IMG/VR virus record: IMGVR_UViG_3300027899_000032
Coordinates: 1-38,539 of that record
DNA length: 38,539 nt
Direction: 5' to 3' (one strand)
From: a virus
Below the pieces are notes generated by a model. It was given only the letters and a program-made list of their open reading frames with translations, did not search any database and was not told the DNA's origin. Shown one piece after another: positions 7,873 to 17,417 of the stretch (within the stretch, counting starts at the first letter, position 1; the number at the start of each line of letters is the position of its first letter). Position numbers and translations under genes: made by a program.

Positions 7873-8055
7873 ATGGACTGGACACAACTAGCAGTGTTTA
7901 TGGTAAGCGTATTTGGCCTTTTTTTGTGGACTCGATCAGAATCAAGAGCAGATTGTAGGAGAATAGAAGATTTAATATCAGCAATCAAAGATGAAATTAA
8001 AGATTTTCATGGCAGATTGTGTGGAATAGAAGGAAATTTAAAAAAGAAGGATTAA
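7873..8055 (+). CDS. Membrane-anchored coiled-coil protein, copy 2
   Basis: A 60-residue protein starting MDWTQLAV. It has one membrane segment (LAVFMVSVFGLFLW) and then a short charged helix ending KDEIKDFHGRLCGIEG. It aligns with the gene before it over both the MDW-membrane start and the FHG(K/R)LCxIEG end, so this is a tandem duplication with loss of the internal coiled-coil repeat. An upstream in-frame ATG at 7837 is disfavoured because it lies in the coding region of the previous gene. Confidence 0.7.
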   Translation: MDWTQLAVFMVSVFGLFLWTRSESRADCRRIEDLISAIKDEIKDFHGRLCGIEGNLKKKD

Positions 8056-8058
8056 AAA

Positions 8059-8241
8059 ATGGATACAATTTTAGAAATAATAATGTTTTTCGTTTACACA
8101 AGTTTAATTTTGACGTTTATAGGAGCTGTTGTAGTTCCAATTATTGGATATACATTGATTGGATTGTTTTATCTAATTATGGGTTTTTTCACTATTGCTG
8201 ATTTTCTTACTCCCCAATGTCTCCGGGACCTTAGGTTCTGA
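8059..8241 (+). CDS. Small two-span membrane protein
   Basis: A 60-residue protein with AAGGA 7 bases before the ATG. Residues 3-50 form two hydrophobic segments (ILEIIMFFVYTSLILTFIGA and VVPIIGYTLIGLFYLIMGFF). Its last 69 bases overlap, tail to tail, the end of the leftward ejection-protein gene. Size and topology suit a small holin, but no sequence family is recognised. Confidence 0.65.
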   Translation: MDTILEIIMFFVYTSLILTFIGAVVVPIIGYTLIGLFYLIMGFFTIADFLTPQCLRDLRF

Positions 8242-9984
8242 AAATAACTTATCCTTGAAACGATCTTTCAATTTTTTCGAAAATTTTGATAATTTATCCC
8301 AACTGCCATTTTTCGCTGCTTTAAGTCCATCAGACCATTCGATCATCAAAGCTGGATTGTCTAGTAAAAAGTTTGCTCTAGCTTTATTAATTCTATTTGC
8401 TGAAGAGAACAGATTAGTCGTTGAAATAATATCTTCAACCGTTTCTAAACCGCGAACTTTTGGTTTTAAAAGTAACATTGCTTTTTCTGTTGAAACTAAA
8501 TCTGTAATTAATTGAGAAAAAGCTTTTTCTGATTCTGGTCCATATGTTGATCTAACTTTATACGGAATTTCGCTTCCTGGTTCCATATATTTTCTAGCTA
8601 ATTTATAGTCTATTTTTCCTTTAGATATATCAGAAACAAATTCATTTATGTCCTGAATGTTTCTCATATCATGATGAAGTTTATTCTGATTTTTAAAATA
8701 ATCGGCAAATGGAGAATTCGGATGTGATTTTTCAAATGATTCAGATATAGAAGAATTATACGTTAGCAAGGCGTCTCTTTTCGCTTTATTTTTTGCAGAC
8801 GACATGCCTGGCTCAAAGTAATCTCCCAATGCCTTACTATTTTTTCTATACTGGTCATATTTTTGTTTTATAGAAAATTGCCCTTTTTTGGGCAAATCTT
8901 TTATATGATTGTTAATTTCTTTTGTAAATTCTTTTTCGTACTCACTTTGAGCAATGCCTTTAAATGGCTTCTTTAGGGATGCTGACTTGATCGACTTTGC
9001 AACGTCAGAAGAAGATGTTGTCCCAGGTAATGATTCGGCCATTTGGCCCACTTCTTCAAATCCTTTTTCAAGTTCTTTTTTAAATCCTGGAAAATCTTCT
9101 GCTATTTTTCTATGAGTTTCATTTTTATTTCTAATATTTTCAGATAAAGCTTCAAATTCTTCAGTTACTTTATTTTTTATTTTGTCTAACTTCCCTGGAG
9201 TTACCGCTCTTGGAGTGGTAAGTTTTTCATATCCTCGAGTTGTCATTCCTGAAGCTTTATACGGTGATTTTATGCTTTTTACTGTACTGGAAACTAATTT
9301 TGGACCAGTAACAAAACCTGCAATATCCGCAATAGGCTCTGGAACTCCAGCTCCCTTTGCAGTTCTAGATATACCTGTAGCTAAACCAGCTTGCATTCCT
9401 CGTTTTATGTATCCTGAACCATTTGTAAGACCGAAAATTTCAGACATTGAATTTATATCTTTTTGCAATTTCGTTTTTGCTTCGGTTGGAAGTCCAGTTG
9501 CGTTTTCTATGAGACGAGAAAGATTTTCAAGAGTAGGAGAAAACCCCTCTACATCCTGTGACTCAACTTTCTTTATTGATTCTTCATATTTCTCTGGCGT
9601 TATCAACCCTCTATCTTTTAAGTCCTCTATTTCATTTAAAGTTTCTCTTTTGGCACTACCTGCAGAAACATCAAGAACTAAATTTGGGATAGCAGCACTC
9701 GCCCTAGCTAATCCCTTTGGAATCTGCATTGCAGTTCTAACACCTGTTTTAAAAGTAGACTCGTCTCCAGAACCAAAAGCATAGTCATTTAATTTTTCCG
9801 GCAGCTCCTCTGTAAATTTAGTAATAGGAGTATGCCAATGAGTTTCGGGTTGATCATACTGACCTTGAGAAAGGCCTGAATAATTATCTATATAGCTTTG
9901 AAATTTTTCAGGATGAGTTTCTGGAGTTTCTTTTATTTCTGGTTTAATTTCGTTAGATTTAGAATATTTATCTATATAGTTCAT
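8173..9984 (-). CDS. Internal virion / DNA ejection protein candidate (603 aa)
   Basis: The third of three consecutive large genes between the tail hub and the fibres, where P22-like phages keep the ejection proteins gp7, gp20 and gp16. The protein is Lys/Glu rich and mostly helical, with a repeated N-terminal element (YIDKYSKSN, YIDNYSGLS). It has a small hydrophobic Gly/Ala stretch in residues about 195-230 (GLATGISRTAKGAGVPEPIADIAG). Start ATGA overlaps the stop of the upstream gene. The role is inferred from gene order and composition; no enzymatic motif is visible. Confidence 0.7.
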   Translation of the reverse strand: MNYIDKYSKSNEIKPEIKETPETHPEKFQSYIDNYSGLSQGQYDQPETHWHTPITKFTEELPEKLNDYAFGSGDESTFKTGVRTAMQIPKGLARASAAIPNLVLDVSAGSAKRETLNEIEDLKDRGLITPEKYEESIKKVESQDVEGFSPTLENLSRLIENATGLPTEAKTKLQKDINSMSEIFGLTNGSGYIKRGMQAGLATGISRTAKGAGVPEPIADIAGFVTGPKLVSSTVKSIKSPYKASGMTTRGYEKLTTPRAVTPGKLDKIKNKVTEEFEALSENIRNKNETHRKIAEDFPGFKKELEKGFEEVGQMAESLPGTTSSSDVAKSIKSASLKKPFKGIAQSEYEKEFTKEINNHIKDLPKKGQFSIKQKYDQYRKNSKALGDYFEPGMSSAKNKAKRDALLTYNSSISESFEKSHPNSPFADYFKNQNKLHHDMRNIQDINEFVSDISKGKIDYKLARKYMEPGSEIPYKVRSTYGPESEKAFSQLITDLVSTEKAMLLLKPKVRGLETVEDIISTTNLFSSANRINKARANFLLDNPALMIEWSDGLKAAKNGSWDKLSKFSKKLKDRFKDKLFSEPKVPETLGSKKISNSEKTHN

Positions 9985-11525
9985 TTTTTTGCTTGCTCCG
10001 CATATACAGACTCTGGAAGCATTACATAGCCTAAAACTTTAGCCTCTTTTAATGCCTTATCTGAGTCTCCATCATTCTTTTGTTTTAAAAGATCATACAT
10101 CCTTAAAGTCAAAGGAGCCCCTGATTTTGATTTCCCTTGCGCTAAAAGTTTGTCGTCTGCTTTTTCATTCTCAAGAATTTGCTGCGTTCGGTAACTTTGT
10201 ACATCAAACCTATGCTCTGCATATTTTCGTTGATATTCTGTAACCTCTCTTCCTATTTTAGCCGGAATATACCCATATTCTTTAGAATATTTATCTCTCA
10301 GTTCATTTGCTTTTAATACTTTTGCCATTTTAATATCATTTTCAGCCTTTTGCTGTTCTAATATAATCATATTAGAAGACGTGCTTCTCCCAATTTTAGC
10401 GCTTGCCTCTAATATGTTCTTTTCAAGAAATTGATTTAGACGACTACCGGTTGATTTAAGTGAATTCAAATATGACTCTTTATTTGCTGATGCAAATCTT
10501 GATACGTTTGCTGGAATAAGTGGGTCTATACCGAATTTACTAGTTAAATATCCATAAAACCCAGAAACATCTCCAGTTTTAACAGCTTGCATGGCTTGAT
10601 CAAGTTGGCCTGCTTGTAAAATGAGAGGTTCACTAGTTTCATCTATATCAGCTAAAAATTTGGATGATTCAGTCGTTTCTCTTTTTATTAGCGCTTCATC
10701 AGATTTTCTGCTGGCTTCTGATTTTTTAAATTCTAACCCCTCTTTAGCTAACGCAAGTTTTTCTACATCTCGCATTGCCATTTGTTGCCTTTGCCGTGCA
10801 TCATATAGCTGTTTGCGTGCTGTAGCCCCTGGATATCCATTGAGAACATTAGCGAACTCTTCTTCCGACATCTCGCCTAGACTACGCCTACCAGTTTTCG
10901 GTGCAATCGCTCCTCCTGGCATAGTGGGCTGTTCTGGCTGTCCTGCTATTGGCTGTTGTTGTTCTGCTGGCTGTGTATTCTGTAATTCCTGGCTGTCTTC
11001 CGGCGTTACCCCCATTCGTTGCGCCTGAGCAATATTTGCAGCTGTTGAAGTTGGCGTCGCCTTGGGAGCCTCTTGTGGCCCTTGTATAGCCTCTTGTGGC
11101 CCTTGTATAGCCTCTTGTGGCCCTTGTATAGATTGTCGCTGTGTCATTGGCCTATTGTCGTACGATAACCCAAGTGGAGCCACATGTTGAGGTGCCTGGC
11201 CACGAGTTCCGCTAGTTATCATATCATTTACTCCACCACCACCGAATTCTTTCATGAAATTTAGATGTTGTGATGCCGGAATTTGCATTAACTGCTGTAC
11301 AGTCCCAGGGTTTCCAGTGAGTGACCCATACGCTCTAGCTGATTGCTCACGCTGATTTTGCTCTACTGATGCTTCTCTCTGGTCTTGTAACCCCTGAAAA
11401 TAATTCTGCATCTTTCCCTGAAGATACATTTTCCCCGCACTACCTAGAGTGTCACCGAATGCCTGGCCGATGAGATATGATGTTTTTGGCTGTTGAGCGT
11501 ATTGTTGTAGATGTTGTATCTGCAT
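9981..11525 (-). CDS. Internal virion / DNA ejection protein candidate (514 aa)
   Basis: A Gln/Ala-rich, helical protein. The N-terminal region (HLQQYAQQPKTSYLIGQAFG, YLQGKMQNYFQGLQDQREAS) is followed by a Pro/Gln-rich linker with three exact IQGPQEA units at residues about 132-152. A long helical C-terminal half follows (YQRKYAEHRFDVQSY, ILENEKADDKLLAQG). This resembles the middle ejection protein of P22-like phages in place and composition. GAGGG precedes the ATG. There is no recognisable transglycosylase motif. Confidence 0.7.
   Translation of the reverse strand: MQIQHLQQYAQQPKTSYLIGQAFGDTLGSAGKMYLQGKMQNYFQGLQDQREASVEQNQREQSARAYGSLTGNPGTVQQLMQIPASQHLNFMKEFGGGGVNDMITSGTRGQAPQHVAPLGLSYDNRPMTQRQSIQGPQEAIQGPQEAIQGPQEAPKATPTSTAANIAQAQRMGVTPEDSQELQNTQPAEQQQPIAGQPEQPTMPGGAIAPKTGRRSLGEMSEEEFANVLNGYPGATARKQLYDARQRQQMAMRDVEKLALAKEGLEFKKSEASRKSDEALIKRETTESSKFLADIDETSEPLILQAGQLDQAMQAVKTGDVSGFYGYLTSKFGIDPLIPANVSRFASANKESYLNSLKSTGSRLNQFLEKNILEASAKIGRSTSSNMIILEQQKAENDIKMAKVLKANELRDKYSKEYGYIPAKIGREVTEYQRKYAEHRFDVQSYRTQQILENEKADDKLLAQGKSKSGAPLTLRMYDLLKQKNDGDSDKALKEAKVLGYVMLPESVYAEQAKK
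11068..11130. repeat. Three tandem 21-bp repeats in the ejection-protein gene
   Basis: Units at 11068-11088, 11089-11109 and 11110-11130 are identical and encode three IQGPQEA heptapeptides in the Pro/Gln linker. Identity at DNA level suggests recent slippage expansion. Confidence 0.9.
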
Positions 11526-11526
11526 T

Positions 11527-12468
11527 TTAGTACCCTCCCGCTAATGGCCCCGTTGGCGCCTCTGTTATCCTCTGCATGCCACCACCAGCAGCTCTACCGA
11601 ACATCCCGCCTATACCAGCCCCAATTGCTGTACCTATTCCAGGAACCATAGAGCCAATTGCTGCACCTCCTAGTTGCCCTATCATGCCAGGTAATGCCCC
11701 GCCCCAAAATCCAGGTTGTTGCTGCCGTGGGGGGACCTGCATTTGACCGAATGCCTGTGTACCAAGAGCCTGCCCCTGTTGCTGCATCTGCCTATTTTGA
11801 GCGAATCTATTAGCGTCTTGTTGCATCTGTAGTGGCATCATTGCAGCGTTAATAGCTGATGGCGCAACGCCAACTTGTTGGCCCCATCTCTGAGCTGGTA
11901 GCTGGCTGTATCCTAAGCCAACATTTGCCCCCTGTAGCTGATGCCCGAGCATTTGATTGATTAAGTTCCCCTTAAGCGATGCGAGATTTTCCGCTAAACC
12001 AGCCCCTGCACCTCCCATAGCCTGCTGAAATGCTGAACTACGCTGTGCGTCCGGCCCTGTAAATCTCTCTGCAATTTCTGGTACTATTTGCTCGCGAAAT
12101 TGTCGCATATAGGGAGCTGCAAAATCTTGATAATGATCTTCAGGAGACCTACCTAGAAGATTTGACAAAAACCCAGTGGCTTTCCCTTCTATTGGAGATG
12201 TCGGTGGCCCCTTTTGCATGGCATTTTGAAGAAATTTAATGCCCTGTTTCGCTCCTTGAGGTATCTTTATTTTATCGGGTTTGACTTTCTTCTCAAATTG
12301 CTTGAGAACCTTCTTTTGGCCGCGATTTAGTGTATCAAATTTCTTTAATTTACCAGAACTTCCCTTGCCCTTTGACCCTTTACTGCTTTTCCCACCTCCA
12401 CCGCCAGAAACACTGCCAAGTATTTTTTTTGTTCCCCGAACTAGCGGTAACTTGCTAAATATGCCCAT
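11527..12468 (-). CDS. Internal virion / DNA ejection protein with glycine-zipper C-terminus
   Basis: A 313-residue protein from the ATG at 12468. That start has GAGGT 4 bases upstream; an ATG 7 codons earlier lacks a site. The N-terminus is basic and Gly/Ser/Lys rich (GGGGGKSSKGSKGKG). The middle is Gln rich and helical. Residues about 255-300 form a Gly/Ala hydrophobic zipper (GGALPGMIGQLGGAAIG, VPGIGTAIGAGIGGMFG), typical of proteins that insert into membranes. It is the first of the three ejection-type genes and a candidate to enter the cell envelope during DNA delivery (inference). Confidence 0.7.
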   Translation of the reverse strand: MGIFSKLPLVRGTKKILGSVSGGGGGKSSKGSKGKGSSGKLKKFDTLNRGQKKVLKQFEKKVKPDKIKIPQGAKQGIKFLQNAMQKGPPTSPIEGKATGFLSNLLGRSPEDHYQDFAAPYMRQFREQIVPEIAERFTGPDAQRSSAFQQAMGGAGAGLAENLASLKGNLINQMLGHQLQGANVGLGYSQLPAQRWGQQVGVAPSAINAAMMPLQMQQDANRFAQNRQMQQQGQALGTQAFGQMQVPPRQQQPGFWGGALPGMIGQLGGAAIGSMVPGIGTAIGAGIGGMFGRAAGGGMQRITEAPTGPLAGGY

Positions 12469-12509
12469 AGTGACCTCTTTTTTCTGCATATTAGCAGAAA
12501 GAAAATATT

Positions 12510-12998
12510 TTAATTCTTTAAATATTCGATAACGACATACCCTGATGTTATCGCCGGCGATCCAGCCCCTACATCGATAACAATATTTGCACCAGTTGCC
12601 AACATAGTGATAAAATCATTGCCAGCAGCTGAGGCAGCCCATGGTATCGGTCTCCAGTCAGGGACAGCAGTTTTTAGCACCCCAGCTAGCTCTACAATGA
12701 CATTGATACCTGTTATGCCATGAGCAATATTTGCAGTAGCACCAGCAGCTATAGCCCCTACTGTGACGACTTTTCTATATGCCGATCTTTTTTTCTGGTT
12801 GTCATTTGCCGTAAACCATTGCTGCCCTGTCAGTATCTCCTGAAGCTCATATTTGCCGATTTCGTGAGTATTGGTAAATGTCGCCACGTCAGTGTACATC
12901 TGGTCTAGCACCCTCCCAAGCTCATCTTTATTTTCGACTGGAAAATGCCGAGTGGTTTGCAAAAATGGGGCTCTAGAATTTACTGGTCCGCTAGTCAT
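12510..12998 (-). CDS. Virion protein, tail/head fibre type
   Basis: A 162-residue protein. The N-terminal half is helical (DELGRVLDQMYTDVATFTN). The C-terminal half is a beta domain with the pattern RKVVTVGAIAAGATANIAHGI, then DWRPIPWAASAAGNDF, then ITSGYVVIEYLKN. This pattern is frequent in small phage tail or head decoration proteins. The ATG overlaps the upstream stop (TAATG). It sits between the hub protein and the ejection genes. The exact role is unknown. Confidence 0.75.
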   Translation of the reverse strand: MTSGPVNSRAPFLQTTRHFPVENKDELGRVLDQMYTDVATFTNTHEIGKYELQEILTGQQWFTANDNQKKRSAYRKVVTVGAIAAGATANIAHGITGINVIVELAGVLKTAVPDWRPIPWAASAAGNDFITMLATGANIVIDVGAGSPAITSGYVVIEYLKN

Positions 12999-15307
12999 TA
13001 TGTCATCCTCGCGCCTGCTGAAACGTACATGGTCATCGCATGCAATACAAAGTCAAATGCATTGCCATATGTCGGTATTGCAGGGTCTCCAAACGGCCTC
13101 GACATCTGGTCATTATTCATTTTAAGCTGCATCCAGTAATTTTGAGATATCGAGCCTACAAATACCCTGTGCCATATTTTTGCCCAATTTGCCTGCCCAG
13201 GAATATTTGGATTGTCAGCAAATGTATTTAGGCAATTAGATCCCAACAGGCCAAAATTTGTTGGGAATAACGGGTCATTAATCCCATTAGTATCGTTTTC
13301 ATTGATGTAAACATTGCAAATAACCTGTCCATTAACCGTCGTGTCAAGGAGAAAATCTACATACCCAAGTTTTGCCTGCATCCCATTGTCATAATATGGT
13401 GCAAAAATCTTGGTTTGTATATCGAAATTTTGAACAACTTGTATCTCACCACCTCCGATATATGTACCACCAGCTGCAAGGGTGACGTCGGCCCATGCAT
13501 GGGGTGTCACCGCGGTATTCCAGTACTGCAAGGTGAATGTATCAGCAGATAATACAGTTTTTATATGGTACGTTATGCCAGAAGTGGTATAGTTAAGCGC
13601 CGATGGATTATTGGGTCCTAGGCCATTTATGCCGTTTATAGTAATCCAATGGTCGGATACATTATCGAAGTTATGGTTTACAGAGGTAATTGTAACTGGT
13701 GTACCAGCTGTAATGGCTTTTATTGCTCTTGAATTGCCGTTTAACGTCTGCTGATTCATCACTGTGACAAATCCCTGTTGATTGCCGGCAATCGTCTCAG
13801 GAGCATATGGTACCGACGTTACAACAATTTGAACTGGACTCTGGAATGTGCCAAAACAGGTATAGCTATCTTTAAACCTAGAGTATGTTTGATTTCTATA
13901 GTTGTACACCAAGACGTGATTGTTGAATTTCGGGCTGCCTGTGGAGATTAAATCATTATCTGGAAATGCCCAATATACCAGTTCGGTAATATAATCTCGT
14001 ATGCCATATACTCGACGTACTTCCTCCCCGAAATTCGCAATTGAAAAGACTTGATTCGGTATCTGTAAATCAATTCTTTTTACAGAGGTGGTATCGTCAG
14101 AGGTAATGGCTAAATCGCCAATGGAAAATACCGCGTCGTCAAATGGTATTATGCTGAACGTTGATTCTGCACCGAGCTCTGTATTTATCTTTTGAAATAC
14201 AAATGGCAATGCTTCGTTGCCTGTATATACTAGCCTCCAACTACTGCGTTCGAATTTTACCAGCAGCACGTCTTTGAGATACTCAACAGAAACGATTTGC
14301 TCCTCTGTAGGAGCGTTAAGCCAGCCACCCCGCCCTACTGTATCATCGAGCCACTCTAGCCCCGTAGTCATCAAAGGAGAGCCATTCTGTGACCATCGCA
14401 CGCGGTTTCTATAGTTCACAGCACCAGCGAGATTTGCTCCCTCCCAGGTGTTGAATGCTACTAGCCGGTCCTTGAATGGCAACAGGGCTAAACATTGCTG
14501 CAATCTATCAGCAGCTGCGTTTATCAGCGGGTTAAATGTCGTCCACGTAGTCCCATTATAATACCTGATTGGGTCAGCGCCGGCATTGTTATTCGTGGCC
14601 CAGAATAGGTCACCAGTAGCATCGTGGAAGTAATTTGTAGCCCAAAATAAGTCAGAATCGCTTCCAGTCCATGTTGTAGGTGCAGATCCCGTAAGCTCTA
14701 TAAATTGATTGAGCGTAAAGTCGAATTCATAGGCATATTTTGTGTCAAAAGCAACGAGCTTTTCGATGTTGATTTCGGGCCTATCATACGTCTTTAAGCC
14801 CATGCAGGGTAAGCCAGGAGCGTAATATAGACTTATATCTACCGTCAATCCAGCGCCAGGAGCAACGGTAAATGTGAGAGAAATCGCGCCCGTGATGTAG
14901 TTTATAGTGCCAGCAGAAATAGTATACGTCCCTCCTGCTACCATCGTCAGAACGCCAGGAGTGGCTAAAGAATCGATATATGTCGTCTGATCTGCATTCC
15001 CGCGGCTTATGACTATGGTGACACTACCCACTTGTATCTCTGCATTCGCTTCTGTAGCCCTAACTGAGGCTAACACGTCAGCTACAGCGTAGTTTCCAGC
15101 TATCGTGACAGCTAGGGGAAGTTTGCTAGCATATCTGGTGAGCCTGCCAAGAAGTTTGTTGCCACGGCGTCTTTTTATTCTACCCCTCCAGCAATACGCG
15201 TCTTCGAGTACCTGAAATGCCTTTTCTGGTATCAAAAATGGCTCTGAATAGGTGTTTAAGCCAGAATTTGGCTCATATTGGGCTATGAGATACGGTGCGT
15301 ACGCCAC
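12998..15307 (-). CDS. Tail hub / DNA-stabilisation-like structural protein (769 aa)
   Basis: It begins at GTG (15307-15305), which overlaps the upstream TAG as TAGTG and has GGGGG 6 bases before it. The N-terminus (GLNTYSEPFLIPEKAFQVLEDAYCWRGRIKRRRG) and the following beta-propeller-like repeats are typical of large hub or packaged-DNA stabilisation proteins in P22-like short-tailed phages. Two beta insertions can be seen: one at residues about 85-165 with GTINYITG, also found in the next gene upstream, and one near residues 530-610 with the VNHNFDNVSDHWITI pattern. It probably closes the head-tail channel and links to the fibres (inference). Confidence 0.75.
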   Translation of the reverse strand: MAYAPYLIAQYEPNSGLNTYSEPFLIPEKAFQVLEDAYCWRGRIKRRRGNKLLGRLTRYASKLPLAVTIAGNYAVADVLASVRATEANAEIQVGSVTIVISRGNADQTTYIDSLATPGVLTMVAGGTYTISAGTINYITGAISLTFTVAPGAGLTVDISLYYAPGLPCMGLKTYDRPEINIEKLVAFDTKYAYEFDFTLNQFIELTGSAPTTWTGSDSDLFWATNYFHDATGDLFWATNNNAGADPIRYYNGTTWTTFNPLINAAADRLQQCLALLPFKDRLVAFNTWEGANLAGAVNYRNRVRWSQNGSPLMTTGLEWLDDTVGRGGWLNAPTEEQIVSVEYLKDVLLVKFERSSWRLVYTGNEALPFVFQKINTELGAESTFSIIPFDDAVFSIGDLAITSDDTTSVKRIDLQIPNQVFSIANFGEEVRRVYGIRDYITELVYWAFPDNDLISTGSPKFNNHVLVYNYRNQTYSRFKDSYTCFGTFQSPVQIVVTSVPYAPETIAGNQQGFVTVMNQQTLNGNSRAIKAITAGTPVTITSVNHNFDNVSDHWITINGINGLGPNNPSALNYTTSGITYHIKTVLSADTFTLQYWNTAVTPHAWADVTLAAGGTYIGGGEIQVVQNFDIQTKIFAPYYDNGMQAKLGYVDFLLDTTVNGQVICNVYINENDTNGINDPLFPTNFGLLGSNCLNTFADNPNIPGQANWAKIWHRVFVGSISQNYWMQLKMNNDQMSRPFGDPAIPTYGNAFDFVLHAMTMYVSAGARMT

Positions 15308-16395
15308 TATATACCCCCAAACTGTCCGCCATATGGGTATAGAGATAATCCCGTTTGGTCAGAGTAAATTGTAGATACACGCTCAGAAGAGTATTGCACG
15401 ATAGTTCGCCTTTGCACCAATCGCATCTGCTCGTCGAGTATGGGGCGATATTTGGCCATGTTATCCATGTCTCCATTATCGCAAAAGATCTTGTCAGCAG
15501 CGCCAAGAGCCAATAATTGCCACCATTCTTGCAACTGAGGCGACGATGTAGCAGTTGCCAAAGCTGTCGGGTACTTATATGCCTCAAAAGAAACTGTATA
15601 CGCCTGGTCTGGCAAAGGAAATAATATAACTTGATCTTGAAAAAAACATGCCGTTTGTGGCCTAGATGCTACATATGGAATATATTGAGCATTAATTGGC
15701 GATCCAGCTGCGATAGCTCGCGCGAATCCAAGAGGAGCACCGAAAATAGTAACGAGCCCTGTGACGTAATTAATAGTACCGCGAGCACCAGCAGCAACTG
15801 TGGAAGTTGCGTCAAAATCAAATAGCAACCCTGTCGTAGTATGCCCTGTAGCATTTGAGCCTCCATCATCAATTAACGAAACTGAATGGCCGTTGACGTC
15901 AGTGCCGGAAATTAAAACATTGAAGTTTATTTGTGAAGCTGGAATATCTGTTGTACCAACGACAGAGACGGAATACGCTCCTGGTGGATTGGGCTTCCAT
16001 CCAGGGCAAATTGGATGCTGAGTTAGAGTAAAATTGTATGGGCCAACGGTGCCGTTACCAGTGCTCACACGCTCCATATACTGCAAGCGCGGGTTGCCTC
16101 TGTAGAAATTTTCCCTACTTTGAGACATCATGCACTGATACCCTGAAATATAGACAGGGGGCATTGCCGTAAGGTATAGATTTACTGGAAAATCATATGC
16201 CGGCTGGTTGACATTGGTAACAAACTGATAATTAACCCGTAGAGATTCTAATCTAAGGTGCTCCGGCATGTCGAAAACGTAAAATGTATTCACATACTCG
16301 TCTATCTGAGCGTCTGATATCTGCGCTGTAGATGGCCTGCCAGTCATCTTTCTTACCTTGCTTCGAATCGCCGTGAGATTGCTTGGTGCTGTCAT
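15307..16395 (-). CDS. Head-tail connector / tail accessory factor, gp4-like, with inserted beta domain
   Basis: A 362-residue protein. Residues 9-50 (IRSKVRKMTGRPSTAQISDAQ, IDEYVNTFYVFDMPEHLR) and the C-terminal segment (QEWWQLLALGAADKIFCDNG, YRPILDEQMRLVQRRTI) match the helical adaptor family that includes P22 gp4, which sits under the portal. Between them, residues about 110-235, lies a beta insertion with GTINYVTGLVTIFG. The protein is longer than P22 gp4 because of this insertion, which may decorate the tail. It overlaps the downstream gene by one stop/start. Confidence 0.8.
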   Translation of the reverse strand: MTAPSNLTAIRSKVRKMTGRPSTAQISDAQIDEYVNTFYVFDMPEHLRLESLRVNYQFVTNVNQPAYDFPVNLYLTAMPPVYISGYQCMMSQSRENFYRGNPRLQYMERVSTGNGTVGPYNFTLTQHPICPGWKPNPPGAYSVSVVGTTDIPASQINFNVLISGTDVNGHSVSLIDDGGSNATGHTTTGLLFDFDATSTVAAGARGTINYVTGLVTIFGAPLGFARAIAAGSPINAQYIPYVASRPQTACFFQDQVILFPLPDQAYTVSFEAYKYPTALATATSSPQLQEWWQLLALGAADKIFCDNGDMDNMAKYRPILDEQMRLVQRRTIVQYSSERVSTIYSDQTGLSLYPYGGQFGGI

Positions 16396-16401
16396 ACAAC
16401 T

Positions 16402-16782
16402 CTAGGGGTTAATTGGTATTGGCCCGATTGTTTCAGGCAAAATATTGTTGTTATTTATGGTCGCACAGTCTAGCGTAAGGGCGTTTTCTCCAGTTGGGAT
16501 GACCTGTGCAATATATTTTTGATCTATTGGATCTATAATATGAACGAATGGGTCAAAATCTCTTGAGTCTACGGGAATCGAAAATCTGAATGCTCCAGTT
16601 ATTTCTATCTCTCCTTCGTATCCGTTGAGTTGTTGCATGCCACATTGTATTGGAATATTTAACTTTACAACCTGCCCTGCGTTAAAACTATGGTTTACGT
16701 GAGTCCACACTTCAGTTGATATACCCGTGATAATGTCTACAATAACGTTCTGAGTCGGGATAAAATAATCTGGAGCACTCAT
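16402..16782 (-). CDS. Small virion protein made of one FCCH-like beta module
   Basis: A 126-residue protein built around TEVWTHVNHSFNAGQVVKLN, GMQQLNGYEGEIEI. This is the VT-HxF-xGQxVxxxxxxGMxxLNG pattern often seen in phage virion proteins and sometimes annotated as an E1 FCCH-type domain. The same pattern occurs in the gene at 17427-18404. The ribosome binding site is weak. It probably decorates the neck or capsid. Confidence 0.7.
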   Translation of the reverse strand: MSAPDYFIPTQNVIVDIITGISTEVWTHVNHSFNAGQVVKLNIPIQCGMQQLNGYEGEIEITGAFRFSIPVDSRDFDPFVHIIDPIDQKYIAQVIPTGENALTLDCATINNNNILPETIGPIPINP

Positions 16783-16791
16783 AAAAAAAGC

Positions 16792-17313
16792 CTACATTGC
16801 GACATCAAACTCGAGAGAATCAAAGGAATATCTTTTATTCCATTTTCCAACGCCGACGAGAGGAACTGGTATCCCCTGTCCATCCAGGTCCGATTTAGGG
16901 GCAGATTTTCCATTTTCCCATATAAAGGCATTCGTTGGGTATTGACACGTATAAATTTTAGCATTGCATCCCTCAGCTGATATATCGACCCCATTTAGGT
17001 GCCTGGCGACATAAAGAGGTATGTCATACATTTCGCCATCTATCAATACTTTATCAAAATCTGGGATTCCAGGGTATTTGCGAATCTGCAATTTTATATT
17101 CCCCCCTGGCGACTCGTGATTGCGAAATCTTCCCTTGACCATTTTTGTTTCTTCGGCAATGAGCCTAGAGAGCTTCTCCCTCGCCTTGTCTTTCCAGGTT
17201 GGCTGAAATATCGGGAGAATATCAGCTTCCTTTTCAACAATTTTCTGTTCTATAACCTGTTCATCATCTTTTTTGACGAACTCTTCTTTTAAACTTTTTT
17301 TTTGTATCACCAT
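16792..17313 (-). CDS. Conserved structural protein of unknown function
   Basis: A 173-residue protein. The N-terminal 60 residues are charged and helical. The rest has the pattern MVKGRFRNHESPGGNIKLQI, DGEMYDIPLYVARHLNG, which I associate with a conserved small protein kept near the capsid and connector genes of short-tailed phages. AGGAG lies 7 bases before the ATG. It is the first gene after a terminator, so it needs its own promoter in 17314-17393. That stretch is AT-rich (TATACA) but has no clear -35. Confidence 0.75.
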   Translation of the reverse strand: MVIQKKSLKEEFVKKDDEQVIEQKIVEKEADILPIFQPTWKDKAREKLSRLIAEETKMVKGRFRNHESPGGNIKLQIRKYPGIPDFDKVLIDGEMYDIPLYVARHLNGVDISAEGCNAKIYTCQYPTNAFIWENGKSAPKSDLDGQGIPVPLVGVGKWNKRYSFDSLEFDVAM

Positions 17314-17393
17314 GAAACACTCCTTATTTTGGGTTTCAACGGCAATATTTCAAAAAATGTATATAAATTAAAGTAAAATATTTATTGAAAGAA

Positions 17394-17417
17394 TGGGGCC
17401 TCAGAAGAGAGACCCCA
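17394..17417 (-). terminator. Rho-independent terminator after the capsid gene group
   Basis: On the minus strand TGGGGTCTC pairs with GAGGCCCCA (9 bp, one G-U), with loop TCTTCT, followed by the T-rich TTCTTTC. It lies 10 bases after the stop of the 325-residue protein, separating the highly expressed capsid genes from the tail genes. Confidence 0.75.
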
